Notes: generated from the letters alone by a model not told the origin. DNA of 64,000 nt from an uncultured Muribaculaceae bacterium (GCA_910578395.1 CAJTPZ010000008.1:41711-105710); one strand, 5' to 3'. Numbered from the stretch's first letter, positions 8,308 to 17,822 are shown. A program made the numbers and translations.

Positions 8308-11300
8308 CCCAGGATTTGATTTCTATCTCGTCGACCGGAAGAGTGGTGAACGCCTGGATGAATGCCGAGGCAAGACGTGCGTTGGTCAGCAACGGCACAT
8401 TGAGATCGATAGCAGCGCGACGGATTTTGTAACCGTTGCTGAGCTCGGTGGATGTAAGATCCTTCGGGATATTGACCACCAGATCGATCTCTTTGTCGTG
8501 TAACAGATCGAGAGCCTGTGGCTGGCATTCGCTCTGGCTGGGCCAGTAAACCTTTATGGCGGGAATGCCGTTGTCGGTGAGGAACTGGTGTGTACCTCCG
8601 GTAGCATAGATGCGATATCCCTTGTTGTGCAACATGTGTGCGGCATCAAGCATGTCGATCTTCTGCTTTGGAGATCCTGTTGACAGAAGCACAGCCTTGC
8701 GGGGCACAGAGTAACCTACCGAGAGCATTGACTTGAGAATCGCCTCGTTTGTATCGACTCCTATGCATCCTACCTCGCCGGTCGAAGCCATGTCTACTCC
8801 AAGGACCGGGTCGGCTCCCTGCAGGCGCGAGAAACTGAACTGTGAGGCTTTGATGCCTACATAGTCAAGATCAAATATATTTTTACCGGGCTTTTCGACC
8901 GGAAGGCCCATCATTGCCTTGGTCGCAATATCGATGAAGTTGAGTTTGAGCACCTTGGATACAAACGGGAAGCTTCTCGATGCACGCAGATTACACTCGA
9001 TGACTTTTATGTCGTTGTTTTTGGCCAGATACTGGATGTTGAACGGACCGGTGATATTGAGTGCTTTGGCGATCTGCGATGACACTTTCTTGATGCGACG
9101 CATAGTCTCGACATAGAGCTTCTGCGGCGGGAACTGGATCGTTGCGTCACCTGAGTGTACACCGGCAAATTCGATGTGCTCCGAAATAGCGTAGGCTTTG
9201 ATTTCGCCGTTCTGTGCTACTGCGTCCATTTCAATTTCCTTGGCGTGCTGTATAAACTCGGTTACAACCACAGGATGCTGCGGCGATACATTGGCCGCCA
9301 GACGCAGGAACCGTTCAAGCTCCTCATGATTGGAGCAGACATTCATCGCCGCACCAGAAAGCACATAGCTTGGACGAACGAGAACCGGGAAACCTACCTC
9401 GTCGATAAATTTGTTGATATCGTCGAGAGAAGTAAGTTCACGCCAACGAGGCTGATCAATGCCAAGGCGGTCAAGCATAGCCGAGAACTTGTGGCGGTCT
9501 TCGGCATTGTCAATGCTTTTGGCCGATGTGCCCAGAATGTTTATGCCCTGGCCGTCGAGACGTGTCGCAAGATTATTGGGAATCTGGCCGCCTACAGAAA
9601 GTATGACACCGTGAGGGTTCTCAAGATCAAGTATATCCATTACGCGCTCAAATGTGAGCTCGTCGAAATAGAGTCGGTCGCACATGTCGTAGTCGGTCGA
9701 CACAGTCTCGGGATTGTAGTTGATCATCACGGAGCGCCATCCCTCTTTCTTGACTGTCATGAGCGCGTTAACCGAGCACCAGTCAAACTCTACCGAGCTG
9801 CCGATGCGGTAGGCACCAGAGCCGAGCACAACGATCGAACGATGGTCATGGAGATACTTCACATCGTTTTCAGTTCCGTTGTAGGTGAGGTACAGGTAGT
9901 TGGTCTGTGCGGGGAATTCGCCTGCAAGAGTGTCGATCTGTTTTACTACAGGAGTGATACCTTTGCTGAGACGGTATTTGCGCACCGCAAGATTGGACTC
10001 ATTTGGGTGTGCCGATGATTCTTCTGTGCCAAGAACGAGTTTGGCTATCTGGAAATCGCTGAAGCCTTGTTCTTTGGCTTTGCGGAGAAGACATGGGCAA
10101 AGGTCCTCGAGTTTATTTATCTTCTCAAGCTCACGCTCGGTGTTTATGATATTCTCAAGCTTGTAGAGGAACCACTTGTCAATCTTTGTCAGATCGTGGA
10201 TCTCGTCGACGGTAAAGCCGTCGCGCATAGCCTGCGACAGAATAAATACACGTTTGTCGGTAGGCTCATGCAGTGCTTTTTTCACATCTGGAACATTCAG
10301 CTCATGGTTGCCTACGAAGCCATGCATTCCCTGACCTATCATGCGGAGGCCTTTTTGGATGGCTTCCTCGAATGTACGTCCGATGGCCATGACTTCACCT
10401 ACAGATTTCATCGACGATCCGATCTCGCGGCGTACGCCATGGAATTTGCCGAGGTCCCAGCGGGGGATTTTCACGACAACGTAGTCGATTGCAGGTTCGA
10501 AGAACGCCGATGTCTCACGGGTGACGCTGTTTCGGAGATCAAAGAGACCGTAGCCGAGTCCGAGCTTTGCTGCGACAAATGCAAGAGGATATCCTGTGGC
10601 TTTCGATGCAAGTGCAGAAGAACGGCTCAATCGGGCATTCACCTCGATGACACGGTAGTCCATCGATTTCGGGTCAAATGCATACTGCACGTTACACTCG
10701 CCGACAATTCCGATATGGCGGATAATCTTGATGGCGAGTTTGCGCAGATAGTGGAAATCTTCGTTGGTCAGAGTCTGTGACGGAGCAACCACGATGCTCT
10801 CTCCGGTGTGGATGCCAAGAGGGTCGAAGTTCTCCATGTTGCAGACTGTGATGCAGTTGTCATAAGCGTCTCTGACAACTTCATATTCAATCTCTTTCCA
10901 GCCTTTAAGCGATTTTTCGACCAAAACCTGTGGAGAGAATGACAATGCTTTCTCGACAAGTGCTACCAGCTCCTGAGGTGTGTCGCAGAATCCGCTTCCG
11001 AGACCGCCGAGAGCGTATGCCGCGCGTACGATGACAGGGTAGCCGAGCGCTTCTGCCGCCTGAAGGGCATCTTCGACAGTGTTGACCGCTTCGCTCTTGA
11101 TTGTACGCACATCTATTTCATCGAGTTTCTTCACGAAAAGTTCGCGGTCCTCGGTATCCATGATCGCGCGTACAGGAGTTCCGAGTACTTTCAGATTGTA
11201 TTTCTCAAGTATGCCCTGTTCGTAGAGTTTTACACCGCAGTTGAGTGCGGTCTGACCGCCGAATGCGAGAAGTATGCCCTGAGGCTTTTCTTTTGCGATG

Positions 11301-11527
11301 ACTTTTTCTACAAAATAGGGCGTGACGGGCAGAAAATATATCTTGTCGGCAAAACCCTGTGAGGTTTGTACGGTAGCGATGTTCGGGTTGATTAGGATAG
11401 TCTCGATACCCTCCTCTTTCATAGCCTTTAGAGCTTGTGAACCGGAGTAGTCAAATTCTCCGGCTTCTCCAATCTTTAGAGCTCCGCTGCCGAGAAGCAG
11501 CACTTTCTTAATATTCTTGTCTACCAT
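8297..11527 (-). CDS. carB: Carbamoyl-phosphate synthase large subunit
   Basis: This subunit makes carbamoyl phosphate from bicarbonate, ammonia (channelled from CarA) and two ATP, for pyrimidine and arginine synthesis. Its 1076 residues have the duplicated layout of the family. The first carboxyphosphate half begins VLLLGSGALKIGEAGEFDYSG with an ATP-grasp fold. The second carbamate half begins VVLGSGAYRIGSSVEFDWC. The C-terminal allosteric methylglyoxal-synthase-like domain is about 940-1076 (VLLSTGSPKQKIDMLDAAHMLHNKGYRIYATGGTHQFL). It follows carA by 15 bp and overlaps surE by 11 nt. Confidence 0.98.
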   Translation of the reverse strand: MVDKNIKKVLLLGSGALKIGEAGEFDYSGSQALKAMKEEGIETILINPNIATVQTSQGFADKIYFLPVTPYFVEKVIAKEKPQGILLAFGGQTALNCGVKLYEQGILEKYNLKVLGTPVRAIMDTEDRELFVKKLDEIDVRTIKSEAVNTVEDALQAAEALGYPVIVRAAYALGGLGSGFCDTPQELVALVEKALSFSPQVLVEKSLKGWKEIEYEVVRDAYDNCITVCNMENFDPLGIHTGESIVVAPSQTLTNEDFHYLRKLAIKIIRHIGIVGECNVQYAFDPKSMDYRVIEVNARLSRSSALASKATGYPLAFVAAKLGLGYGLFDLRNSVTRETSAFFEPAIDYVVVKIPRWDLGKFHGVRREIGSSMKSVGEVMAIGRTFEEAIQKGLRMIGQGMHGFVGNHELNVPDVKKALHEPTDKRVFILSQAMRDGFTVDEIHDLTKIDKWFLYKLENIINTERELEKINKLEDLCPCLLRKAKEQGFSDFQIAKLVLGTEESSAHPNESNLAVRKYRLSKGITPVVKQIDTLAGEFPAQTNYLYLTYNGTENDVKYLHDHRSIVVLGSGAYRIGSSVEFDWCSVNALMTVKKEGWRSVMINYNPETVSTDYDMCDRLYFDELTFERVMDILDLENPHGVILSVGGQIPNNLATRLDGQGINILGTSAKSIDNAEDRHKFSAMLDRLGIDQPRWRELTSLDDINKFIDEVGFPVLVRPSYVLSGAAMNVCSNHEELERFLRLAANVSPQHPVVVTEFIQHAKEIEMDAVAQNGEIKAYAISEHIEFAGVHSGDATIQFPPQKLYVETMRRIKKVSSQIAKALNITGPFNIQYLAKNNDIKVIECNLRASRSFPFVSKVLKLNFIDIATKAMMGLPVEKPGKNIFDLDYVGIKASQFSFSRLQGADPVLGVDMASTGEVGCIGVDTNEAILKSMLSVGYSVPRKAVLLSTGSPKQKIDMLDAAHMLHNKGYRIYATGGTHQFLTDNGIPAIKVYWPSQSECQPQALDLLHDKEIDLVVNIPKDLTSTELSNGYKIRRAAIDLNVPLLTNARLASAFIQAFTTLPVDEIEIKSWDEY

Positions 11528-11542
11528 GATCTGCTGTCTTTT

Positions 11543-12619
11543 TTAGAGAAGGGCAATGAAATCGTCGAAAAGTGATTCTGTGTCTTCGGGGCCGCTGCTT
11601 GCTTCAGGGTGGAACTGTGCCGAGAAGAAAGGCTTTGATTTATGTCTGATTCCTTCGTTTGTGCCGTCGTTCATATTTATGAAAAGCGGTTCCCACTCTT
11701 CGGAAAGCGAGGTTGTGTCTACTGCGAATCCGTGGTTCTGCGATGTGACGAAACAAGTGTCGGTGCCGACTTTTCTTACTGGCTGGTTATGGCTGCGGTG
11801 TCCATATTTCAGTTTGAATGTCGAAGCGCCGGCGGCTTTAGCCAGCAGCTGGTTACCCATGCATATACCACAGATAGGCTTGCCTATCTCGATAGCCTTG
11901 CGTATGTTCTTGACTGTTTCGTCGGCGTAATCTGGGTTGCCCGGACCGTTTGATATGAAAAGACCGTCGTAGGGAATTTGTGTGAAATCATAGTTCCAGG
12001 GAACAAGTATTACTTTCACACCGCGCTGTGTGAGACAGCGTATGATGTTGTATTTCACGCCGCAGTCGACAAGTACTACCGTTTTATCTCCCTGTCCGAA
12101 TTCCTCTATTTTTGTAGTGCTCACTTTCCCTACAAGATTTTCCTTGTTGGGATCGTAGAAAGGGATCTCATCGGGGTTCTGATCGCCGATTACGATTTTT
12201 CCGAGCATTGATCCTTTTTCTCGCAAATGCTTGGTGAGAGAGCGGGTATCGATACCGTGGATGCCCGGGATTTTTTCTTCCTTTAGCCATTCGCCAAGCG
12301 AGCGTGCTGCTAACCAGTGGCTGTGTTCGTGGCTGTAGTCCTGCGCGATGATTGCGCGGCAGTGGATGCTGGAACTCTCGTAATATTCGCTTAGGCCTTT
12401 TTCTCCATCTTTCGGCGGAACACCATAATTGCCGAGAAGAGGGTACGTGGAAACGAGAATTTGTCCCTCATAGGAAGGATCGGTTAGGCTTTCCGGATAG
12501 CCGGTCATGGCAGTGTTGAAAACAACTTCTCCGGATGTAGGGCCGTCGTAACCAAACGACTTGCCTTCGTAGATAGTGCCGTCTTCAAGTATCAGACGAG
12601 CTCGCTTTTCTTCTGGCAT
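11543..12619 (-). CDS. carA: Carbamoyl-phosphate synthase small subunit
   Basis: The glutaminase subunit supplies ammonia to CarB. The frame is open further upstream, but the start at 12619 (MPEEKRARLILEDGTIYEG) gives 358 residues, the normal family length, and places the carA promoter (12704-12735) outside the gene. The N-terminal CarA domain (about 1-150) precedes a class I amidotransferase domain. That domain has the nucleophile loop GICMGNQLLAKAAG and the SAQFHPEAS His/Glu pair. It is first gene of carA-carB-surE. The roughly 79-nt leader can form two small hairpins (CCGC-TCA-GCGG and CGACAC/GTGTCG). Confidence 0.96.
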   Translation of the reverse strand: MPEEKRARLILEDGTIYEGKSFGYDGPTSGEVVFNTAMTGYPESLTDPSYEGQILVSTYPLLGNYGVPPKDGEKGLSEYYESSSIHCRAIIAQDYSHEHSHWLAARSLGEWLKEEKIPGIHGIDTRSLTKHLREKGSMLGKIVIGDQNPDEIPFYDPNKENLVGKVSTTKIEEFGQGDKTVVLVDCGVKYNIIRCLTQRGVKVILVPWNYDFTQIPYDGLFISNGPGNPDYADETVKNIRKAIEIGKPICGICMGNQLLAKAAGASTFKLKYGHRSHNQPVRKVGTDTCFVTSQNHGFAVDTTSLSEEWEPLFINMNDGTNEGIRHKSKPFFSAQFHPEASSGPEDTESLFDDFIALL

Positions 12620-12703
12620 CTGTAAATTTGAAGTTTTTGGTGAAAGCCGACACAAAGCCTGGGCGTGTCGCCGCTGAGCGGTAATGACGGTTTTATATCG
12701 GCG

Positions 12704-12735
12704 CGAAATTACCACTTTTTTTCTATATATTCAAA
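12704..12735 (-). promoter_or_regulatory. carA promoter
   Basis: Minus strand: TTTG (12732-12735), 20 bp, then TAATTTCG (12704-12711), one mismatch from TAnnTTTG. The implied start is near 12698, giving a leader of about 79 nt. Confidence 0.6.
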
Positions 12736-12857
12736 CTGTATGACATCATTATCCCGATAAATTTATTTGCCGGTTCACTTCGTCGGGCGCTTTTGTCGGT
12801 CTGTGGCTGTTAAGTGGGAGAAAAACATGTTTTTTGTTCAAAAAAGAATCTCCAGAA

Positions 12858-12887
12858 TTTGATTGCAATTATTTTTTTGTAATTTTG
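12858..12887 (+). promoter_or_regulatory. clpP-clpX-recQ-his operon promoter
   Basis: TTTG (12858-12861), 18 bp, then TAATTTTG (12880-12887), a full consensus Bacteroidetes promoter. The transcript would start near 12894, leaving a leader of about 133 nt before clpP. Confidence 0.7.
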
Positions 12888-12940
12888 GTTTATAAATTAT
12901 AGACCGTGGCAGAAACCGGAATGCACAGTCAATGTTTGTC

Positions 12941-13069
12941 ATGAGTTGGTCATGCTTCCATAATTTTCACCACCGGCGGTGGTTGTTTTATTCTGCTTTT
13001 TACGGACTTTACATTAAACTACATTTATGCAGGATTTCAGAAAATTTGCAGTCGGGCATCTTGGAATGA
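12941..13069 (+). CDS. Possible leader peptide (42 codons) overlapping the clpP start
   Basis: A short frame starting ATG 12941 (an in-frame ATG also lies at 12932) reads MSWSCFHNFHHRRWLFY at its N-terminus. It ends at a TGA 43 nt inside clpP in another frame. The His-His codons CAC CAC form the 5' arm of the terminator-like hairpin at 12969-12983 and Arg-Arg-Trp the rest. A ribosome stalled there would open the hairpin. Four histidine genes lie further down the same operon. It could equally be a chance reading of the hairpin sequence; no Shine-Dalgarno is present. Confidence 0.35.
   Translation: MSWSCFHNFHHRRWLFYSAFYGLYIKLHLCRISENLQSGILE
12969..12995 (+). terminator. Terminator-like hairpin in the clpP leader (candidate attenuator)
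   Basis: ACCACC (12969-12974), GGC loop, GGTGGT (12978-12983), followed by TGTTTTATT and later CTTTTT. It lies inside the transcript between the clpP promoter and the clpP start, so it would act as an attenuator rather than an operon end. Confidence 0.55.
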
Positions 13070-13710
13070 ACGGGTTGGCACTCGATCAATATCAGTCGGC
13101 AGTGTCAGCCCAGGTCACATCCAGCTATATATCGCCTACAATTATCGAGGAGCGTCAGCTCAACGTGGCACAGATGGATGTATTCTCGCGTCTTATGATG
13201 GATCGTATTATCTTTCTTGGTACAGACGTAAATGATTATACCGCCAATGTGATACAGGCACAGTTGCTTTACCTCGATTCAGCGGATCCGGGGAAAGACG
13301 TGTCTATATATATTAACTCTCCCGGCGGATCAGTGTATGCCGGTCTGGGTATATATGACACCATGCAGTATATCTCAAGTGATGTCGCTACCATTTGCAC
13401 AGGTATGGCTGCCTCGATGGCCGCGGTGCTTCTGGTGGCCGGAACACAGGGGAAACGCTTTGCTCTGAAACACTCGCGGGTTATGATCCATCAGCCTATG
13501 GGCGGAGCTCAGGGTCAGGCATCGGATATTGAGATTACAGCCCGTGAGATTCAAAAACTTAAGAAGGAACTGTATCACATCATAGCGGACCATTCGGGTC
13601 AGCCGTTTGAAAAAGTCGAGCGTGACAGCGACCGCGACTATTGGATGACAGCTATGGAGGCTAAAGAGTATGGCATGATTGACGAAGTGCTTATAAGAGC
13701 CAAGCACTAA
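13027..13710 (+). CDS. clpP: ATP-dependent Clp protease proteolytic subunit
   Basis: A serine peptidase forming the double-heptamer chamber that degrades substrates unfolded by ClpX. The catalytic triad is visible: S130 in GMAASMAAV, H155 in MIHQPMGG and D204 in RDYWM. The 25-residue Ser-His spacing equals that of E. coli ClpP. YINSPGGSVYAGLGIYDTM is the oxyanion/substrate strand. It is 227 residues with about 33 extra N-terminal residues, likely a propeptide. It is followed by clpX after 10 bp and heads a long operon with recQ and his genes. Trigger factor is not adjacent. Confidence 0.97.
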   Translation: MQDFRKFAVGHLGMNGLALDQYQSAVSAQVTSSYISPTIIEERQLNVAQMDVFSRLMMDRIIFLGTDVNDYTANVIQAQLLYLDSADPGKDVSIYINSPGGSVYAGLGIYDTMQYISSDVATICTGMAASMAAVLLVAGTQGKRFALKHSRVMIHQPMGGAQGQASDIEITAREIQKLKKELYHIIADHSGQPFEKVERDSDRDYWMTAMEAKEYGMIDEVLIRAKH

Positions 13711-13720
13711 GCGGAAACCG

Positions 13721-15007
13721 ATGACAAAAAAGAAAGAAGAAATACCAGGCTGTTCGTTCTGCGGACGTCCGGCTACGATAGCCGATCTGATTCCGTCGGG
13801 CGACGGTAGCAGCTATATATGTGTCGATTGTGTAGATAATATCTATCATACTCTTGAGCAGATGGATATAATTGCTCCGTCGAAACAAAAAGCAAAAAAA
13901 AGAGGCGGTAAAAATGGGTCGGCACAGGAGGAACTGACACTCGATAGTGTACCATCGCCACGCCATATCAAGGCTTTTCTTGACCAGTATGTGGTGGGGC
14001 AGGAAGACGCCAAGAAATACCTGTCGGTCGCAGTCTATAACCATTACAAGCGTCTGCTGCAGAAACCTGCCGACAATGGAAACGACAACGACAGCGTTGA
14101 CATAGAGAAGAGCAACATTGTTATTGTCGGCCCGACAGGCACCGGCAAGACTCTTTTGGCAAAGACTATCGCACGGCTGCTTAACGTGCCTTTTGCGATT
14201 GTGGATGCCACGGTGCTCACCGAGGCCGGTTATGTCGGAGAAGATATAGAGAGTCTTCTTACACGCCTGCTTCAGGCAAGTGATTATGATGTGGCTCGTG
14301 CTGAAAGGGGGATTGTGTTTATCGACGAGATAGATAAAATCGCTCGCAAGGGCGATAATCCGTCTATCACCCGCGATGTCAGTGGAGAGGGTGTACAGCA
14401 AGGCCTTCTCAAACTGCTTGAAGGATCGGTTGTGAACGTTCCGCCACAAGGTGGACGAAAGCATCCTGACCAGCCCATGATTGCGGTGGACACTAAAAAC
14501 ATTCTCTTCATTTGCGGTGGGGCGTTTGAAGGCATAGAGCGTAAGATCGCGCAACGTCTCAACACCCATGTAGTCGGATACTCGACTGATCCGACCCGAC
14601 AGCGCCTGGAAAGGGAGAACATGATGCAGTATGTAGCGCCGCAGGATTTGCGTTCATTTGGTCTGATTCCTGAAATAATAGGACGACTGCCGATTCTGAC
14701 TCACTTGCTGCCTCTTGATCGTGATGCGCTCCGAAAAATTCTGACAGAGCCCAAGAATGCTATAATCAAGCAGTATGTGAAGTTGCTTGAGATGGACGGA
14801 GTGAAGCTCACATTTGCGGCTGAAACGCTTGATCTTATTGTCGATAAGGCGATTGAGTATAAGCTTGGAGCCCGTGGTCTGCGATCGATAGTGGAAACTG
14901 TGATGATTGATGCCATGTATGAAATTCCGGCATCTGATATCAAGGAGTTCACCGTAACTCGCGATTACGCGCTCTCAAAACTTCAGAACGCCAATTTTGA
15001 GATTTAG
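13721..15007 (+). CDS. clpX: Clp protease ATP-binding subunit ClpX
   Basis: The AAA+ unfoldase feeds tagged or damaged proteins to ClpP. The N-terminal zinc-binding domain has C11, C14, C34 and C37. The AAA+ module has Walker A GPTGTGKT near residue 138 and Walker B IVFIDEIDK near 198. The pore-loop region is TEAGYVGEDIESL and sensor 2 GARGLRSIVE. Its 428 residues are normal. The gene follows clpP by 10 bp and precedes recQ by 35 bp, all co-directional. Confidence 0.97.
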   Translation: MTKKKEEIPGCSFCGRPATIADLIPSGDGSSYICVDCVDNIYHTLEQMDIIAPSKQKAKKRGGKNGSAQEELTLDSVPSPRHIKAFLDQYVVGQEDAKKYLSVAVYNHYKRLLQKPADNGNDNDSVDIEKSNIVIVGPTGTGKTLLAKTIARLLNVPFAIVDATVLTEAGYVGEDIESLLTRLLQASDYDVARAERGIVFIDEIDKIARKGDNPSITRDVSGEGVQQGLLKLLEGSVVNVPPQGGRKHPDQPMIAVDTKNILFICGGAFEGIERKIAQRLNTHVVGYSTDPTRQRLERENMMQYVAPQDLRSFGLIPEIIGRLPILTHLLPLDRDALRKILTEPKNAIIKQYVKLLEMDGVKLTFAAETLDLIVDKAIEYKLGARGLRSIVETVMIDAMYEIPASDIKEFTVTRDYALSKLQNANFEI

Positions 15008-15042
15008 AAACCGGGATAACTAACAGCAAAAGCGACACGCCG

Positions 15043-17226
15043 ATGACTCCTACCAAAACACAGCTTCATGAAGCTCTCAAAACCTATTTTGGCTTTGATT
15101 CCTTTAAAGGTAATCAGGAGAAAATCATCATGTCGCTCCTTGATGGCAACGACACATTTGTGCTGATGCCTACAGGAGGCGGTAAGTCGCTTTGCTACCA
15201 GTTGCCCGCACTTATGAGTGAAGGGACTGCGATCGTCATTTCACCGCTCATCGCACTTATGAAAAATCAGGTCGATGCGATGCGTTCGTTCAGCGAAGAC
15301 GACGGTGTGGCCCACTTCCTCAACTCTTCTCTCAACAAAGCTGCAGTAGAGCGTGTCAAAGCCGATATATTGTCGGGTAAGACTAAAATGCTTTATGTAG
15401 CGCCGGAATCCCTTACAAAGGATGAGAATGTCGAATTTCTTAAAAGCATCCCGGTCTCGTTCTATGCTGTTGACGAGGCACATTGCATTTCAGAATGGGG
15501 ACATGACTTTCGTCCGGAATACAGACGTATACGACCTATAATAAACATTATAGGCGCACGTCCAGTGATTGCTCTGACGGCAACTGCAACACCCAAGGTG
15601 CAGCACGATATCCAGAAAAATCTGGGGGTCATGCATGCCTGTGTGTTCAAGTCTTCGTTTAACCGGGCAAACCTTTTTTATGAAATACGGCCAAAGACAG
15701 CGTCGATAGACCGTGATATCATAAAATTTATAAAAGGGATGGAAGGGAAATCCGGTATAATCTACTGCTTTAGCCGCAAAAAAGTGGAGGAGCTCACTGA
15801 GTTGCTCACAGTAAACAATATTGCGGCGTTGCCCTATCATGCAGGTATGGACAGTGCGACACGCTCGGCCAACCAGGATGCTTTTATCATGGAAAAAGTC
15901 GAGGTGATCGTGGCTACAATCGCATTTGGTATGGGCATCGATAAGCCTGATGTGAGATTTGTTATACACTACAATATACCTAAGTCGCTGGAAGGCTATT
16001 ACCAGGAAACCGGACGTGCCGGACGCGACGGAGGAGAAGGACACTGTCTCACTTTCTATGCTCAGAAAGATATCCAGCGTCTGGAGAAATTCATGCAGGG
16101 AAAGCCTGTTTCCGAGCAGGAAATAGGGCATCAGCTACTTGCCGAGACTGCAGCTTACGCAGAGTCTTCGATTTGTCGTCGTGTCTCGTTGCTGCATTAC
16201 TTTGGCGAAGAATATAGCCGCGATAACTGCGGTAATTGCGACAATTGCATTAATCCCAAGAAAAGAGTGGAAGCAAAAGATGATTTATGTGCCGTCATTG
16301 AAACGGTGATTGTGCTGAAAGAAAAATTCAAGGCAGAGCAGATTGTGGACATACTTCTCGGTAAATCAACTGCTGATATCAAGAGCTATGGACATGATGC
16401 ACTTGAAGAGTTCGGATCATTGGATGGAACAGACCCGCGTTACCTTAACGCTGTAATACGCCAGGCCGAAATTTCCGGATACCTGACACGAGACATAGAC
16501 AATTTCGGTATATTGCATGTAACGTCAAAGGGACGTGATTTCCTGAAACGTCCGGTGGCGTTTAAAGTCGCTGAAGATAATGACTTTACCGATGAAATAG
16601 AAGAGGTGCCTCTAAAGAGTGGCGCCAACTGTGCAGTGGATCCGGAACTTTACTCTATCCTTAAAGATCTTAGAAAGAAGATTGCCAAGACACACGATCT
16701 GCCACCATATATCATATTTTTGGATTCGTCACTTGAGGGTATGGCTACGACCTATCCTGTGACTATGGAGGAGCTGCAGAACATACCGGGAGTGGGTGCC
16801 GGCAAAGCAAAACGCTACGGAGAAAGTTTCCTTAGGGTCATAAAGCAGCATGTCGAGGATAATGAGATTGAACGTCCCGAGGATCTGCGTGTGCGCACTG
16901 TCCCTAATAAGAGCAAACTGAAGATCTCGATAATTCAGGCAATAGACCGTAAGATAGCCCTTGACGAACTCGCACTCAGCAAGGGATTGGAGTTTGGTGA
17001 GCTTCTTGATGAAGTAGAGGCTATTGTCTATTCAGGAACCAAGATAAACATAAATTACTTCCTTGACGAAGTGGTGGATGAAGACCATCAGGAGGACATA
17101 TTTGAGTATTTCAAAGAGAGTGAGAGCGATGATCTGAATCTTGCTATAGAGGAACTTGGCTCTGACTATACAGAAGACGAGATAAGACTGATACGTATTA
17201 AATTTCTCAGCGAGCTCGGCAATTGA
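15043..17226 (+). CDS. recQ: ATP-dependent DNA helicase RecQ
   Basis: A 3'-5' superfamily 2 helicase acting in recombination and replication-fork repair. The Walker A motif MPTGGGKSLCYQLP is near residue 43 and the Walker B/DEAH motif AVDEAHCISEWGHDFRPEY near 142. Motif VI is QETGRAGRDG. The RecQ zinc site is C-x-n-CGNCDNC (about 373-398), followed by a winged helix. An HRDC domain (about 535-605, LPPYIIFLDSSLEGMATTYP) and an extra C-terminal helical tail rich in acidic residues complete the 727 residues. Its TGA overlaps the hisH ATG (TGATG). Confidence 0.96.
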   Translation: MTPTKTQLHEALKTYFGFDSFKGNQEKIIMSLLDGNDTFVLMPTGGGKSLCYQLPALMSEGTAIVISPLIALMKNQVDAMRSFSEDDGVAHFLNSSLNKAAVERVKADILSGKTKMLYVAPESLTKDENVEFLKSIPVSFYAVDEAHCISEWGHDFRPEYRRIRPIINIIGARPVIALTATATPKVQHDIQKNLGVMHACVFKSSFNRANLFYEIRPKTASIDRDIIKFIKGMEGKSGIIYCFSRKKVEELTELLTVNNIAALPYHAGMDSATRSANQDAFIMEKVEVIVATIAFGMGIDKPDVRFVIHYNIPKSLEGYYQETGRAGRDGGEGHCLTFYAQKDIQRLEKFMQGKPVSEQEIGHQLLAETAAYAESSICRRVSLLHYFGEEYSRDNCGNCDNCINPKKRVEAKDDLCAVIETVIVLKEKFKAEQIVDILLGKSTADIKSYGHDALEEFGSLDGTDPRYLNAVIRQAEISGYLTRDIDNFGILHVTSKGRDFLKRPVAFKVAEDNDFTDEIEEVPLKSGANCAVDPELYSILKDLRKKIAKTHDLPPYIIFLDSSLEGMATTYPVTMEELQNIPGVGAGKAKRYGESFLRVIKQHVEDNEIERPEDLRVRTVPNKSKLKISIIQAIDRKIALDELALSKGLEFGELLDEVEAIVYSGTKININYFLDEVVDEDHQEDIFEYFKESESDDLNLAIEELGSDYTEDEIRLIRIKFLSELGN

Positions 17227-17822
17227 TGGAGGTAGCTGTTGTAAAATACAACGCAGGAAATGTTTTTTCTGTTATAAACGCATTGTCGCGACTTGGTGTC
17301 AAGGCTGTACTTACTGATGATGCCGAAGTGATACAGAATGCGTCGCATGTGGTTTTTCCCGGTCAGGGTGAAGCTGCCGGTGCGATGAAATGCCTGCGAG
17401 ATACGGGGCTTGACAAAGTTATTTTGGGCCTGCGGCAGCCTGTACTTGGAATCTGTATAGGGCAGCAGCTTATGTGTCGTCACAGTGAAGAGGGTGATGT
17501 GGACTGTCTCGGAATATTTGATACCGATGTCAAAAGATTTGTTGTGAATCCGGATGACAACAGGTGGAAAATACCGCACATGGGATGGAATACTGTCACT
17601 GATCTCGGCGGATTTATGGACCTCGGACATAGCGAAGAGTGGATGTATTTTATACACAGCTATTATGTCCCTTTGTCGGAGTGGACAGTGGGTGCTACGT
17701 CTTATTGTGACATAAAATTCAGTGCGGCAATGCAGAAAGATAATTTTATGTCCGCGCAGTTTCACCCTGAGAAAAGCGGGGATGCCGGATACCGTCTGCT
17801 TCAACATTTCCTTAAATTATGA
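17226..17822 (+). CDS. hisH: Imidazole glycerol phosphate synthase glutaminase subunit HisH
   Basis: This subunit releases ammonia from glutamine for HisF, step five of histidine synthesis. It is a class I amidotransferase: oxyanion region FPGQGEAAGAM, nucleophile C77 in LGICIGQQLM, and H180/E182 in AQFHPEKS. The start ATG at 17226 overlaps the recQ stop and gives 198 residues, the usual length. A TTG directly upstream is unlikely to be used. The stop overlaps the hisA start (ATGA). The presence of hisH, hisA, hisF and hisIE without hisG, hisD, hisC and hisB means the early and middle steps are encoded elsewhere. Confidence 0.95.
   Translation: MEVAVVKYNAGNVFSVINALSRLGVKAVLTDDAEVIQNASHVVFPGQGEAAGAMKCLRDTGLDKVILGLRQPVLGICIGQQLMCRHSEEGDVDCLGIFDTDVKRFVVNPDDNRWKIPHMGWNTVTDLGGFMDLGHSEEWMYFIHSYYVPLSEWTVGATSYCDIKFSAAMQKDNFMSAQFHPEKSGDAGYRLLQHFLKL

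Larger units (their letters stand above)
12620..13026. other. 407-bp divergent intergenic region carA / clpP
   Basis: It holds two divergent promoters: carA on the minus strand (12704-12735) and clpP on the plus strand (12858-12887). It also holds the carA leader and a roughly 130-nt clpP leader. The clpP leader has a terminator-like hairpin (12969-12995) and a short upstream reading frame (12941-13069). Confidence 0.7.

Noticed and set aside
9155..10018. Long plus-strand frame opposite carB (287 codons)
   Set aside because: It is antisense to the well-conserved carB ATP-grasp regions; a codon-bias shadow.
11543..12715. carA start at 12715 adding 32 N-terminal residues
   Set aside because: The extension crosses the carA promoter and is not needed for the family length; ATG 12619 preferred.
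13691..14569. Long minus-strand frame (292 codons) opposite clpX
   Set aside because: Antisense to conserved ClpX AAA+ coding sequence; no recognisable domain.
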